Positions 1-7,742 of a stretch of 9,621 bases of DNA are shown here, in pieces. Every line of letters begins with the position of its first letter. The first letter of the stretch is position 1. The stretch comes from JAQGMJ01 sp036271855 (GTDB taxonomy: Bacteria > Pseudomonadota > Gammaproteobacteria > Burkholderiales > JAEUOS01). The stretch is from positions 1 through 9,621 of the forward strand of contig DATAZV010000394.1 of the NCBI GenBank assembly GCA_036271855.1, written 5' to 3'. Position numbers and translations under genes: made by a program. A model generated the notes under the pieces. The model worked only from the letters and a program-made list of their open reading frames with translations, searched no databases and was not told the DNA's origin.

Positions 1-233
1 GAAGACGCGCGCTGGAAAATAAGATCCACCCTGGCCCCTTTAATTCGTCGCCATCGTGCCGTGTCAACGCTGGAAAAGATAGCGCGGCGCGCCGGTGCGT
101 GAGAGAAAAGGCGCAAGTGGCGCGAAAATAGCTTGGCGTTATTCGATCTTGTCCGGCGCGGCTGGATGGTGATGATTTGCAATCGCCCTGGCAGGTCACG
201 CCGGGACCGAATTACATTTGGGGGGCATCCACA

Positions 234-1217
234 ATGATTACACGCATCGCCGCAGTCGCATTCGCATTCGCAGGCTTCGCCGGATTTTCGCTTTCCGCCT
301 CCACTGCCCTGGCGCAATCCAAGTATCCCGAACAGCCCATCAAGATCGTCGTCGCCCTGCCCGCGGGAGGAGGCGTGGACGCGATGGCGCGGGCACTGGG
401 CCAGAAACTCAACATCATGTACGGGCAGCCGGTCATCGTCGACAACCGCCCGGGCGGCTCGGGGCAGATCGGCATGCCGCTGGTGGCGAGGGCGGCGCCT
501 GACGGATATACCCTGACCATCGCGCCTGCCGGACTGATGGCTACCAACAAGGCCATTTTCAAGTCCCTGGCCTATGACCCGGAGGCCGATTTCGCCCCGA
601 TCACGCGCCTGGTCAATCAGCCGATGGTGGTAATCGTCAAGGACAAGGACAAATTCCCGACTTTCGCAGCCTATCTGGCGGCGGCCAGGAGCAATCCGGG
701 CAAGATCACCTATGCGTCATCGGGTGACGGCAGCCCGCAGCACCTCGGTGGTTTGCTGTTGACCGCCCGGACGCAGACGCAGATGCTGCATGTGCCTTAC
801 AAGGGGGGCGCGCTGGCGATCAATGACCTGCTGGGGGGCCAGGTTGACTCGATGGTCGCGGTGCTCACGGAGGCCGTTCCTTTCCTGAAGACGGGCAAGT
901 TGCACGGACTGGCGTTGATGAGTCCCACACGGTCCACGCTGTTTCCCCAACTGCCGACAACGGCGGAGAGTGGTTCTGCGAACCTGAATCTGTCGACCTG
1001 GATTGCATTGTTCGCACCGGCGAAGACGCCACGCCCCATCATCGACCAGCTCAACCGCGCGGTGCAGACGGCATTCGACGCCAAGTTCAAGGCGGAAATG
1101 GCCGACATCGGCAACGACGTCGCACTGACCACACCCGAGGAACTGCAGCGCATCGTCGCGGGCGACATCAAACTCCACGCCGAACTGGTCAAGGCTGCCG
1201 GCATCGTGCCGCAGTAG
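234..1217 (+). CDS. Bug/TctC-family tripartite tricarboxylate transporter substrate-binding protein
   Basis: A periplasmic solute-binding protein that should capture a small carboxylate or similar organic anion for a TTT-type importer. The 327-residue product starts with a Sec signal peptide (MITR, hydrophobic stretch to about residue 20, cleavage near ALAQ at 25-28). The mature part begins YPEQPIKIVV and shows Bug hallmarks: PAGGGVDAMAR near 43-53, DNRPGGSG at 70-77, PDGYTL at 89-94 and HVPYKGG at about 186-192. The length is typical for the family. The open frame extends upstream to a TTG at 177, but I chose the ATG at 234 because it places the signal peptide at the N-terminus and follows a G-run (about 220-226) usable as a ribosome binding site. 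No TctA/TctB membrane genes are adjacent, so it is an orphan, which is common for this family in Burkholderiales. The ligand cannot be predicted from sequence alone. Confidence 0.93.
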   Translation: MITRIAAVAFAFAGFAGFSLSASTALAQSKYPEQPIKIVVALPAGGGVDAMARALGQKLNIMYGQPVIVDNRPGGSGQIGMPLVARAAPDGYTLTIAPAGLMATNKAIFKSLAYDPEADFAPITRLVNQPMVVIVKDKDKFPTFAAYLAAARSNPGKITYASSGDGSPQHLGGLLLTARTQTQMLHVPYKGGALAINDLLGGQVDSMVAVLTEAVPFLKTGKLHGLALMSPTRSTLFPQLPTTAESGSANLNLSTWIALFAPAKTPRPIIDQLNRAVQTAFDAKFKAEMADIGNDVALTTPEELQRIVAGDIKLHAELVKAAGIVPQ

Positions 1218-1242
1218 CGGGGTGCGTTTGTAAATAAAAGGT

Positions 1243-1267
1243 GCCAGGCTCGAATATTTTTCCTGGC
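1243..1267 (-). terminator. Possible terminator between convergent Bug and cupin genes
   Basis: GCCAGG (1243-1248) pairs with CCTGGC (1262-1267) around a 13-nt AT-rich loop, between the stops at 1217 and 1283. On the minus strand the hairpin is followed after a few bases by a T-rich run (CTTTTATTTA), so it best fits a terminator for the cupin gene. In the plus direction the following T-tract is weak. The stem is only 6 bp and the loop is long, so this is tentative. Confidence 0.4.
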
Positions 1268-1282
1268 CCTCTTTCCAAGCCC

Positions 1283-1762
1283 TCAGCCCAGCGCCGCCAA
1301 TTCCTTGCCGCCCGGCCGCGCCGGTTTGGCGCCGACCAGTACGAAGGCAATGGTGCAAGGCACGGTGCCGCGGTTGAACCAGTTGTGGATGGTGCCGCGC
1401 TGCACCAGCACGTCGCCTTGCTTGAGGTGCACTTCGCGGCCGTCGTCCAGTTCCATGTGGATTTCGCCGGCCATGACCACGGCGTAGTCGATGCTGTCGG
1501 TGCGGTGGATGCGCGGGGCGGCGCCGGGCTGCAGGCAGACGACGCGGAATACGGTGCCGTCGTGCTCGCTGGTGCTCACCTGGCGCGCCGCGCCGTCGGC
1601 CCGGTCGTCGTTGTCGACCGGGAAGCCGTGGGTGGTCCAGATGACGCTGGCTTCTACCCCGGGGCGGGTTGCGGCGGCGTTTTGCACCAGTTCGTCGATC
1701 TTGACGGTGGCGCGGCCGGCGGCGTCGTGGCCGGTTACTACTCTTCGGAGGTTCAAGCTCAT
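1283..1762 (-). CDS. Small single-domain cupin protein
   Basis: A 159-residue single-domain cupin of unknown substrate. The conserved core lies in the C-terminal half: HRTDSIDY at 86-93 followed by GE at 99-100 (first cupin motif), and GDVLVQRGTIHNWFN at 116-130 (second motif, with His126). The first motif has one His followed by Thr instead of the usual HxH, so the classical metal-site set (two His, Glu, His) is incomplete. Metal binding is therefore uncertain; the protein could be a non-enzymatic or ligand-sensing cupin. The frame is open up to 1849, but the ATG at 1762 is preferred: MSLNLRRVV begins the folded region, while the upstream residues are Arg/Lys/Pro-rich and look like translated leader. 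The ribosome binding site is weak (GAGAA-like). The gene is convergent with the Bug gene and divergent from the ABC operon, so it is probably transcribed alone. Confidence 0.85.
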   Translation of the reverse strand: MSLNLRRVVTGHDAAGRATVKIDELVQNAAATRPGVEASVIWTTHGFPVDNDDRADGAARQVSTSEHDGTVFRVVCLQPGAAPRIHRTDSIDYAVVMAGEIHMELDDGREVHLKQGDVLVQRGTIHNWFNRGTVPCTIAFVLVGAKPARPGGKELAALG

Positions 1763-2167
1763 CGGTGCTGTTCTCGTTCTGGGTTTTTCGGTTTTGTTGG
1801 CCCGGCGCAGCCCCCGGGCCGGTTTGCGGCCGGCGCTGCTTGCTCGCAAGCGTAAGTGGATCAGCTAAGAAGAATCGCCAGTCGGGTATAGTTCGGCGCC
1901 TTGCGGTGGGGTGCTTGTGAAATACCTGCAATAAAGGCTTTGGCCGGGATAGTCATGCTAGTGTTACGCCCTTTTCGCGGAACACAGCGCCGAATTGTTG
2001 GTCAGAAGCGCTATAAAACGAGACTAGCCTAATCTTGCGGCGCAGCACAAGCGCCGACGATCCCCAGAAAAAATCGAGTGCCCGGGCACCTGTGAGCAGC
2101 AGGTGTTCCGCGGACGGGTTTTGCTTGGGCGGTTAAAATTGACGGGTTTTGCTGGAGGAGCAACTGC
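1763..2167. promoter_or_regulatory. Divergent intergenic region between cupin gene and ABC operon
   Basis: About 405 bp with no convincing gene; it should contain promoters for both the cupin gene (leftward) and the ABC operon (rightward). Isolated -10-like boxes are visible: TATAGT at 1887-1892, TATAAA at 2012-2017 and TAAAAT at 2134-2139. None has a good -35 box at 16-18 bp, so I do not assign a promoter. A hairpin CGGCGC/GCGCCG lies at 2038-2056 and overlapping palindromes at 2078-2105. The ribosome binding site GGAGGAG at 2154-2160, 7 nt before the ATG at 2168, is near-ideal and fixes the start of the ATPase gene. Confidence 0.5.
2078..2105. repeat. Overlapping palindromes upstream of the ABC operon
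   Basis: GTGCCCGGGCAC (2078-2089) is a perfect 12-bp palindrome. It overlaps the left half of a second inverted repeat, CACCTG (2087-2092) and CAGGTG (2100-2105), with a 7-nt gap. The location, 60-90 bp before the ATPase start, would suit an operator or a leader-RNA structure, but no known regulator motif is recognised. A GC-rich genome produces such palindromes fairly often by chance. Confidence 0.35.
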
Positions 2168-3193
2168 ATGATCGAAGTGAACCAATTGTCGAAAGCGTTC
2201 GGGCCTAAGGTGGCGGTGAACCAGCTTTCGTTTACCGTGCGCCAGGGCGAGGTGCTGGGCTTTCTCGGGCCCAATGGCGCCGGCAAGTCGACCACCATGC
2301 GCATGATCACCGGCTTCCTGCCGCCGACGGCGGGCTCGGTGAAGGTGTGCGGCTTTGACATTGTCGAAGAGCCTATCGCGGCCAAGCGCAAGATCGGCTA
2401 CCTGCCGGAGGCCGCGCCTTCGTATGCGGACATGACGGTGTTGTCGTTCCTGAAATTCTCCGCCGAGTTGCGCGGGCTGACAGGCTCGGATATCAAGAAG
2501 GCGGTGCGCCGCGTGGTGGACCTGACCTTTCTCGACAGCGTGCTGGGGCAGGACATCGAGACGCTTTCCAAGGGTTACAAGCATCGTACCTGCCTGGCGC
2601 AGTCGCTGATCCATGACCCGGAAGTGCTGATCCTGGATGAGCCTACCGATGGCCTGGACCCGAATCAGAAGCACGAGGTGCGGCAGCTGATCAAGCGCAT
2701 GGGCGAGACCAAGACAATCATTTTTTCGACGCACATCCTGGAAGAAGTCGAGGCCGTGTGCGACCGCGCGATCATCATCGACCGCGGCAACATCGTGGCC
2801 AACGGCACGCCGGCGGAGTTGAAGTCGTCCGCCGACCTGGCGGGCTCGGTGGTGATGACATTGCGTGCGCGCGAGGGCAGCCCCGTTGACGCACAAGACC
2901 TGCAAGAACAAGTGGCGGCGCGGCCCGGCGTATTGAGGAGCGAGATCATCGTCGCCGACGGCGCGCGCCTGGTGCTGCGCGCGCGGCCGGACCGGATGAA
3001 GCTGCAAGGCGGCTCGCTCTCCGGGCCGCTGGCCGAATGGGCGGTGCAGCACGACCTCGGGCTGGAAGACATCCGCGTGGAAGAAGGCCGGCTGGATGAT
3101 GTGTTCCGCGCGCTGACGGTGACGGACGCGGCTTCGCAGGCGGCGAAACAACAAGCCAGCGAAGAAGCAGCGGCTGAAGGAGCACAGGCATGA
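2168..3193 (+). CDS. ABC transporter ATP-binding protein, GldA-like
   Basis: The nucleotide-binding subunit of an ABC-2 type transporter; it hydrolyses ATP on the cytoplasmic face to drive the adjacent permease. The protein has 341 residues, with the NBD in about 1-210 and a C-terminal extension of about 130 residues. Visible motifs are Walker A GPNGAGKST at 34-42, a Q-loop region with Glu in place of Gln (GYLPEAAPSY, 77-86), signature LSKGYKHR at 133-140 instead of LSGGQ, Walker B VLILDEPT at 153-160, D-loop GLDP at 162-165 and switch His189 in STHILEE. The GYLPE and LSKGY variants are typical of GldA-like and related ABC-2 exporters, not a sign of inactivation. The start is set by a strong GGAGGAG site. 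Its stop overlaps the permease start (ATGA), indicating translational coupling. The last 20 residues are Ala/Gln/Glu-rich and probably disordered. Confidence 0.95.
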   Translation: MIEVNQLSKAFGPKVAVNQLSFTVRQGEVLGFLGPNGAGKSTTMRMITGFLPPTAGSVKVCGFDIVEEPIAAKRKIGYLPEAAPSYADMTVLSFLKFSAELRGLTGSDIKKAVRRVVDLTFLDSVLGQDIETLSKGYKHRTCLAQSLIHDPEVLILDEPTDGLDPNQKHEVRQLIKRMGETKTIIFSTHILEEVEAVCDRAIIIDRGNIVANGTPAELKSSADLAGSVVMTLRAREGSPVDAQDLQEQVAARPGVLRSEIIVADGARLVLRARPDRMKLQGGSLSGPLAEWAVQHDLGLEDIRVEEGRLDDVFRALTVTDAASQAAKQQASEEAAAEGAQA

Positions 3194-3930
3194 GCGCGTT
3201 TGCGGGAATCAAGACCATCGCCAAGCGCGAGCTGGCGGCGTATTTCGACGCGCCGATTGCGTATGTGTTCATTGTCATCTTCTTGCTGCTGGCGGGATTT
3301 TTCACCTTTACGTTCGGCCAGTTTTTCGAGCGCGGCGAAGCCTCCCTCACCTCGTTCTTTTCCTGGCATCCGTGGCTGTATCTGTTCCTGGTGCCGGCCG
3401 TCGGCATGCGCCTGTGGGCGGAAGAGCGGCGCCTGGGCACGATGGAACTGCTGATGACCATGCCGATCGCGCCGTGGCAGGCTATCGTGGGCAAGTTTTT
3501 GGCTTCGTGGATTTTCATCGCGATTGCGCTCCTGCTGACCTTTCCGGTGGTGATCACGGTGAACTGGCTGGGGCATCCGGACAACGGCGTGATCGTCGCC
3601 GGCTACATCGGCAGCCTGTTCATGGCGGGGGCGTACCTGGCGATTGCGTCGATGACTTCGGCCTTGTCGCGCAACCAGGTGGTGAGCTTCGTGCTGGCGG
3701 TGATGATCTGCCTGGCCCTGGTGATGGTGGGCTTCGACCCGGTGACCACGCTGGCTTCGCGCTGGGCCAGCCCGAACCTGGTGGAGGCGCTGGCCTCGTT
3801 TTCGGTGATGACGCATTTCGATGGCGTGGTCAAGGGCGTGCTGGATTTCAAGGACGTGATTTATTTCGCCTCGGTGATCGGCTTCGGCCTGTTCACCACC
3901 GGGGTGATCATCCGTTCGCAGCGCGCCTAA
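3190..3930 (+). CDS. ABC-2 type transporter permease, GldF-like
   Basis: The inner-membrane permease partner of the preceding ATPase. The 246-residue protein has about six hydrophobic segments (roughly 22-41, 61-76, 103-126, 135-156, 164-182, 221-242). Between segments 2 and 3 it carries the ABC-2 motif EERRLGTMELLMTMP (78-92), the cytoplasmic coupling region that contacts the NBD. Length and topology fit the GldF/ABC-2 family. The N-terminal segment AKRELAAYFDAPIAYVF also matches the typical start of these permeases, where a cytoplasmic amphipathic helix precedes helix 1. The ATG overlaps the ATPase stop by 4 nt. A 79-bp gap, without a convincing promoter or terminator, separates it from the next gene. 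Confidence 0.93.
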   Translation: MSAFAGIKTIAKRELAAYFDAPIAYVFIVIFLLLAGFFTFTFGQFFERGEASLTSFFSWHPWLYLFLVPAVGMRLWAEERRLGTMELLMTMPIAPWQAIVGKFLASWIFIAIALLLTFPVVITVNWLGHPDNGVIVAGYIGSLFMAGAYLAIASMTSALSRNQVVSFVLAVMICLALVMVGFDPVTTLASRWASPNLVEALASFSVMTHFDGVVKGVLDFKDVIYFASVIGFGLFTTGVIIRSQRA

Positions 3931-4009
3931 GCGCCACGAAAACAAGCGCGTCACGAAACAGGTAACGAACAAGCGGTACGACGAGACAAAAGCTGGAGAC
4001 ATAGAAGCG

Positions 4010-5881
4010 ATGCAACGCAAGACTGAAACCCTGATCTACTCCACCGGCGGCGTGGTGGTGGTATTTCTCATCCTGGTGCTGGTGAATTTCCTGGCAAGCC
4101 AGTTGCGCACGCGGGTGGACCTGACGCAAGGCCACCTGTTCACGCTCTCCGCCGGCACCCACGCGGTGCTGGACAAGCTGGAGGCGCCGGTGAAATTGCG
4201 CTTCTATTACACCCAGGGCAGCGACGACGTGCCGGTGGACACCAAGGCCTACGCACGGCGCGTGGAAGATTTGCTGGCGGAATACCAGCAGGCTTCGCAC
4301 GGCAAGGTGGTGATCGAAAAGCTCGACCCGCAGCCGGATTCGGACGCGGAAGATTCCGCGACGCTCGACGGCATCGACGCGCAAAGCGCCGGCACCGGCG
4401 GCGACAAGTTCTACCTCGGCCTGGCGGTGAGCTTTCTCGACCAGAAGCTGGCCATCCCCGTGCTGGCGGCGGACCGCGAGCGCCTGCTGGAATACGACAT
4501 CACCCGCGCGATTGCCCGCGCCACGGTGAAGGACCGCCCGGTGATCGGCGTGATGAGCTCGCTGCCGGTGATGGGTGGCGGCCAGTTGAATCCGATGACC
4601 CAGCAGCTGCCGACGCCGCCCTGGGTGTTCATCAACGAGTTGCAGCGCGACTTCACGCTGAAAAAGGTCGATGAAGTCACCGACTACATCGACCCGGCCA
4701 TCAAGGTGCTACTCGTCATTCACCCGCGCGAGATCAGCGATGACGGGCAGTTCGCCATCGACCAGTTCCTGCTGCGCGGCGGCAAGGTGATCGCTTTCGT
4801 CGACCCCTTCGCCTACTTCGACCAGCAAGGCGGGCAAATGGGCATGGGGCAGAACAAGAGCTCCAACCTGGACAAGCTGATCAAGGCCTGGGGCCTGACC
4901 TACGACCCGGGCAAGGTGGTGCTGGACATGAAGTACTCCACCGGCGAAGGCGACAAGAAGTGGCCGACCCTGCTCACCTTGACGGCGGAAGCATTGAACA
5001 AGGACGACGTCGCCACCAATGGCCTGACCACCATGATGCTGCCCTTCCCCGGCGCCATCGGCGGCACGCCGGCGGCGGGGTTGACGCAATCGGTGCTGAT
5101 CAAGAGCTCGCCGCTGAACCAGATGGTCGACTCGATCATCGCCCAGACCCAGGGCGAGCCGGCAACGCGCGGCTTCGTGCCGAGCAACAAGGAACTGAAC
5201 CTGGCGGTGAAACTCACCGGCAAGTTCAAGACCGCCTTCCCCGCCGGCCGCCCGGATGAAGGCCAGAAGCCCGGCATGACCAAGGACGGCAAGCCCGCGC
5301 CCGAGGTGCTGAAGGAAGCGAAGGCCGACGGCGCCGTGGTGCTGGTGGCCGATGCCGACCTGATCGCCGACGGCGCCGCCGTGCAGCAGCAGGAGATCTA
5401 CGGCCAGCGCGTGGTGGTGCCGATCAACGGCAACCTGGCCTTCGCGCAAGCCCTGGTCGAGCAGATGGCGGGTGATGCGAACCTGATCAACCTGCGCAGC
5501 CGCGCCGATGCTTCGCGCCCCTTCATTGTAGTGCGCGAGCTGGAGGCGAAGGCGCAGCAGCAGTACTTCGGCAAGCTGAAGGAACTGCAGGACAGCCTGA
5601 CCGAAACCCAGGACAAGCTGAAGGCAATGCAAAAAGGCGGCGCCGATGGCAAGGCGGCAGCGGTAGTGACGCCGGAGCAGCAAAAGGAAGTCGACAACTT
5701 CCGCCGCAAGGCCACCGAGACCAAGCTGCAACTGAAGGACATGCGCAAGAAGCTGCGCGCCGACAGCGACGCCCTGCAGGTGTGGACCAAGGTGGTGAAC
5801 ATCGCGCTGGTGCCCCTCCTGGTGGCGCTGGCCGGCATCTTCTGGGCCTTCTACCGCAAGCGCCGCACGGCGGGGGTCTGA
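4010..5881 (+). CDS. GldG-like ABC transporter auxiliary protein
   Basis: A large membrane-anchored subunit expected to work with the ATPase and permease. The 623-residue protein has an N-terminal transmembrane helix (9-29) and then the family signature RVDLTQGHLFTLSAGT (35-50). A long non-cytoplasmic region follows. Within it, VLLVIHPREIS (about 234 on) and GGKVIAFVDPFAYFD (about 257-271) match the GldG/ABC_transp_aux fold. Residues about 521-590 are charged and heptad-like (KELQDSLTETQDKLKAMQ and a second Lys/Arg/Glu stretch), a likely coiled coil placed just before a second transmembrane helix (about 597-615) and a positive tail YRKRRTAGV. N-in/C-in topology with one large periplasmic domain is inferred. 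A GGAG lies 11 nt before the ATG. In Flavobacteria GldG is needed for gliding; no gliding genes are seen here, so the role is unknown. Confidence 0.9.
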   Translation: MQRKTETLIYSTGGVVVVFLILVLVNFLASQLRTRVDLTQGHLFTLSAGTHAVLDKLEAPVKLRFYYTQGSDDVPVDTKAYARRVEDLLAEYQQASHGKVVIEKLDPQPDSDAEDSATLDGIDAQSAGTGGDKFYLGLAVSFLDQKLAIPVLAADRERLLEYDITRAIARATVKDRPVIGVMSSLPVMGGGQLNPMTQQLPTPPWVFINELQRDFTLKKVDEVTDYIDPAIKVLLVIHPREISDDGQFAIDQFLLRGGKVIAFVDPFAYFDQQGGQMGMGQNKSSNLDKLIKAWGLTYDPGKVVLDMKYSTGEGDKKWPTLLTLTAEALNKDDVATNGLTTMMLPFPGAIGGTPAAGLTQSVLIKSSPLNQMVDSIIAQTQGEPATRGFVPSNKELNLAVKLTGKFKTAFPAGRPDEGQKPGMTKDGKPAPEVLKEAKADGAVVLVADADLIADGAAVQQQEIYGQRVVVPINGNLAFAQALVEQMAGDANLINLRSRADASRPFIVVRELEAKAQQQYFGKLKELQDSLTETQDKLKAMQKGGADGKAAAVVTPEQQKEVDNFRRKATETKLQLKDMRKKLRADSDALQVWTKVVNIALVPLLVALAGIFWAFYRKRRTAGV

Positions 5882-5882
5882 G

Positions 5883-7091
5883 ATGAGCCGCAAACTACTC
5901 GCTTCCCTGGTATTCCTGCTGCTGGTGCTGGTCGGCATTGCCGGCTGGATTTACAGCGGCGGCACCAGCGCCTGGAAAAAGACTGAAGCCCGCACCGGCG
6001 CGCAGGTGCTGCCGGGGCTGATCATCGGCAATGTCGCCAGCGTGCGCATCAACGGCGGCAAGGAGCAGACCACGCTCGAGCTGAAGAACAAGGTGTGGAC
6101 CGTGCGCGAGCGCGACGGCTACCCGGCGGACGTGGCGAAAATCGGCCCGCTGCTGGTGAAGCTGGCGGACCTGAAAATCATCCAGACCGACACCATCACC
6201 GAGGCGCTGGCGCCGCGCTTGAAGCTGGCCCCGCCCGGGCAGGCCGACGGCGGCACCGCGCTGGACCTGCTGGACGCCGCTTCCAAGCCGCTGGGCAGCC
6301 TGGTGCTGGGCAAGACCATCGACAAGGATTCCGAGATTCCCGGCGCGACCAAGAAGATTCCCTACGGCCGCTACCTGATCAAGCGCGAGCAGCCGACGGT
6401 TTCCATCGCCATCAACGATCCGCTGAACGAGGCCGACACCAGCCCGCGCACCTGGGTGGACAAGACCTTCATCAAGCCGGAGCGCATCAAGACGCTGACC
6501 GTCACCTCCGGCGGCAAGCCGCGCTTCACGCTGTCGCGCGGCGAGGAGGCGGCGATGGCCTGGACCCTGAAGGACGCGGCCAAGGGCGAGGACCTGGACA
6601 CCGGCCGTGCCCAGGATGTGGCGGGCGCGCTGGCCGGGCTGACCATGGTGGACGTGCTGACGGCGCCGAAGCCGGATGAGCTGGGCTTGACCGACGGCGA
6701 CGTGATCACCGCCGAGACCTTCGACGGCCTCACCTATACGCTTACCGTCGGCAAGAAAGATGGCGAGAATCGCGCCCTGTCCTTAAGCGTCACCGGCAAG
6801 CCCGAGCGTTCGCGCGAGCGCACGCCGGGCAAGGACGAAAAGCCGGCGGACAAGGACAAGCTCGATAAGGATTTCAAGGACCAGCTCGCCGCCTTCGACC
6901 AGCGCGTGCAGCGCGAGCTGGCGATGGACAAGAAGGTGTTCCTGGTCGCCGATGCCGGCGTGCAGGCCTTGCTCGCGCCGCGTACCGCGCTGATGAAGGC
7001 CAAGGCATCGTCCGCCGCGCCTTCGGTGCCGGGGCTGGACAAGTTCGAGGCGAAAAAAGCCGAAGCCAAGAAGGCGCCGGCGAAAAAGTAA
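5883..7091 (+). CDS. DUF4340 domain membrane-anchored protein
   Basis: A 402-residue protein with one N-terminal transmembrane helix (5-24) and a long extracytoplasmic part. DUF4340 features are VASVRINGG followed by ELKNKVWTVRERDGYPADVAKIGPLLVKL in parts (about 51-94), then a repeat-like second half with a similar order (IKTLTVTSGG, AMAWTLKDA, DVAGALAGLTMVDV). Residues about 300-330 are dominated by Lys, Asp and Glu, and the C-terminus is a Lys/Ala tail (KKAEAKKAPAKK), probably disordered. The ATG follows the GldG-like stop after a single base and uses a GGGGG run inside that gene, so the two are translationally coupled. The domain regularly accompanies GldA/F/G-like genes in proteobacteria. 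The function is unknown; a structural or substrate-presenting subunit of the same complex is the most economical inference. Confidence 0.88.
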   Translation: MSRKLLASLVFLLLVLVGIAGWIYSGGTSAWKKTEARTGAQVLPGLIIGNVASVRINGGKEQTTLELKNKVWTVRERDGYPADVAKIGPLLVKLADLKIIQTDTITEALAPRLKLAPPGQADGGTALDLLDAASKPLGSLVLGKTIDKDSEIPGATKKIPYGRYLIKREQPTVSIAINDPLNEADTSPRTWVDKTFIKPERIKTLTVTSGGKPRFTLSRGEEAAMAWTLKDAAKGEDLDTGRAQDVAGALAGLTMVDVLTAPKPDELGLTDGDVITAETFDGLTYTLTVGKKDGENRALSLSVTGKPERSRERTPGKDEKPADKDKLDKDFKDQLAAFDQRVQRELAMDKKVFLVADAGVQALLAPRTALMKAKASSAAPSVPGLDKFEAKKAEAKKAPAKK

Positions 7092-7106
7092 GACGGTTGG
7101 CGTAAT

Positions 7107-7135
7107 AAAAAGCGGCGACCTCGGTCGCCGTTTTT
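7107..7135. terminator. Bidirectional intrinsic terminator
   Basis: A perfect 8-bp stem, CGGCGACC (7113-7120) with GGTCGCCG (7123-7130), is followed by TTTTT on the plus strand and preceded by AAAAA, which gives a T-run on the minus strand. It sits 21 bp after the DUF4340 stop (7091) and just past the minus-strand stop of the ThDP-enzyme fragment (7140). It therefore serves both converging units. With the 2-nt apex the inner base pairs probably open to a 4- to 6-nt loop. Confidence 0.88.
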
Positions 7136-7742
7136 ATTTCTACATCGCCACTTCGATCAGGTAAGGCCCCTTGCGCGCCAGCGCGCGCCTGAACTGCACG
7201 GCCAGCTCATCCAGATTTTCCGCACGGCCGGCTTCGACGCCGTGGCCCTTGGCCAGCGCCAGCCAGTCGAGGTCCGGGCGATCCAGCGTGAGCATGTCGG
7301 TGGCGCGCACGCCGGGCGTGCCGGCGCCCACATTGGCCAGTTCGCCGCGCAGGATGTTGTAGGAGCGGTTGGCGAAAATCAGCACGGTGACGTCCAGGTT
7401 TTCGCGCGCCATGGTCCACAGCGCCTGCAGGGTGTACATGCCGCTGCCGTCGCCTTCGAGCGCGATCACCTTGCGGTCCGGGCAGGCAATCGCCGCGCCA
7501 GTGGCCACCGGCAGCGCAAAGCCGATCGAGCCGCCGCTGTTGGGCACCCAGTCGTGCGGCTGCACGTTGGCGGTGAAGCGGGCGAAGCCGCGGCCGCTGG
7601 AAACGGCTTCGTCGATCACGATGGCGTTTTCCGGCAGCAGCGCGCCCAGCAAAGTGCCGAGGGCATCGAGAGTGTATTTGCCGGTGGGCAATGCAGGGCG
7701 ATCCAACCCGGCAACATGCGCCGGCGCGAGCTTGCCCGCGCC
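7112..7742 (-). repeat. Left arm of large inverted repeat (ThDP-enzyme C-terminal domain)
   Basis: Reverse-complementing this segment gives a sequence that aligns end to end with 8155-8786 on the plus strand. By manual comparison the outer part (7141-7620) differs at 24 of 480 positions, and a run of about 40 bp around 7615-7655 is identical. The inner 90 bp or so differ at about 20 positions. Homology includes the end of the coding region, the stop codon and the terminator hairpin. Confidence 0.92.

Noticed and set aside
177..233. Upstream TTG start for the Bug protein
   Set aside because: It would put 19 polar residues before the signal peptide and lacks a better ribosome binding site than the ATG at 234.
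717..1931. 404-codon minus-strand open frame across the Bug gene and cupin gene
   Set aside because: It is antisense to the Bug gene and out of frame with the cupin. Its product is Arg/Pro-rich low-complexity sequence typical of a high-GC shadow frame.
3931..4009. Separate promoter between permease and GldG-like gene
   Set aside because: The 79-bp gap has imperfect ACGAA-type repeats, but no -35/-10 pair and no terminator, so a single transcript is more likely.
2665..4020. 451-codon minus-strand open frame opposite the ATPase and permease
   Set aside because: His/Arg/Ser-rich translation with no family features, antisense to two clear ABC genes with intact motifs.
4709..5938. 409-codon minus-strand open frame opposite the GldG-like gene
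   Set aside because: Leu/Gly/His-rich shadow; the plus strand encodes a recognisable protein with coupled starts and stops.
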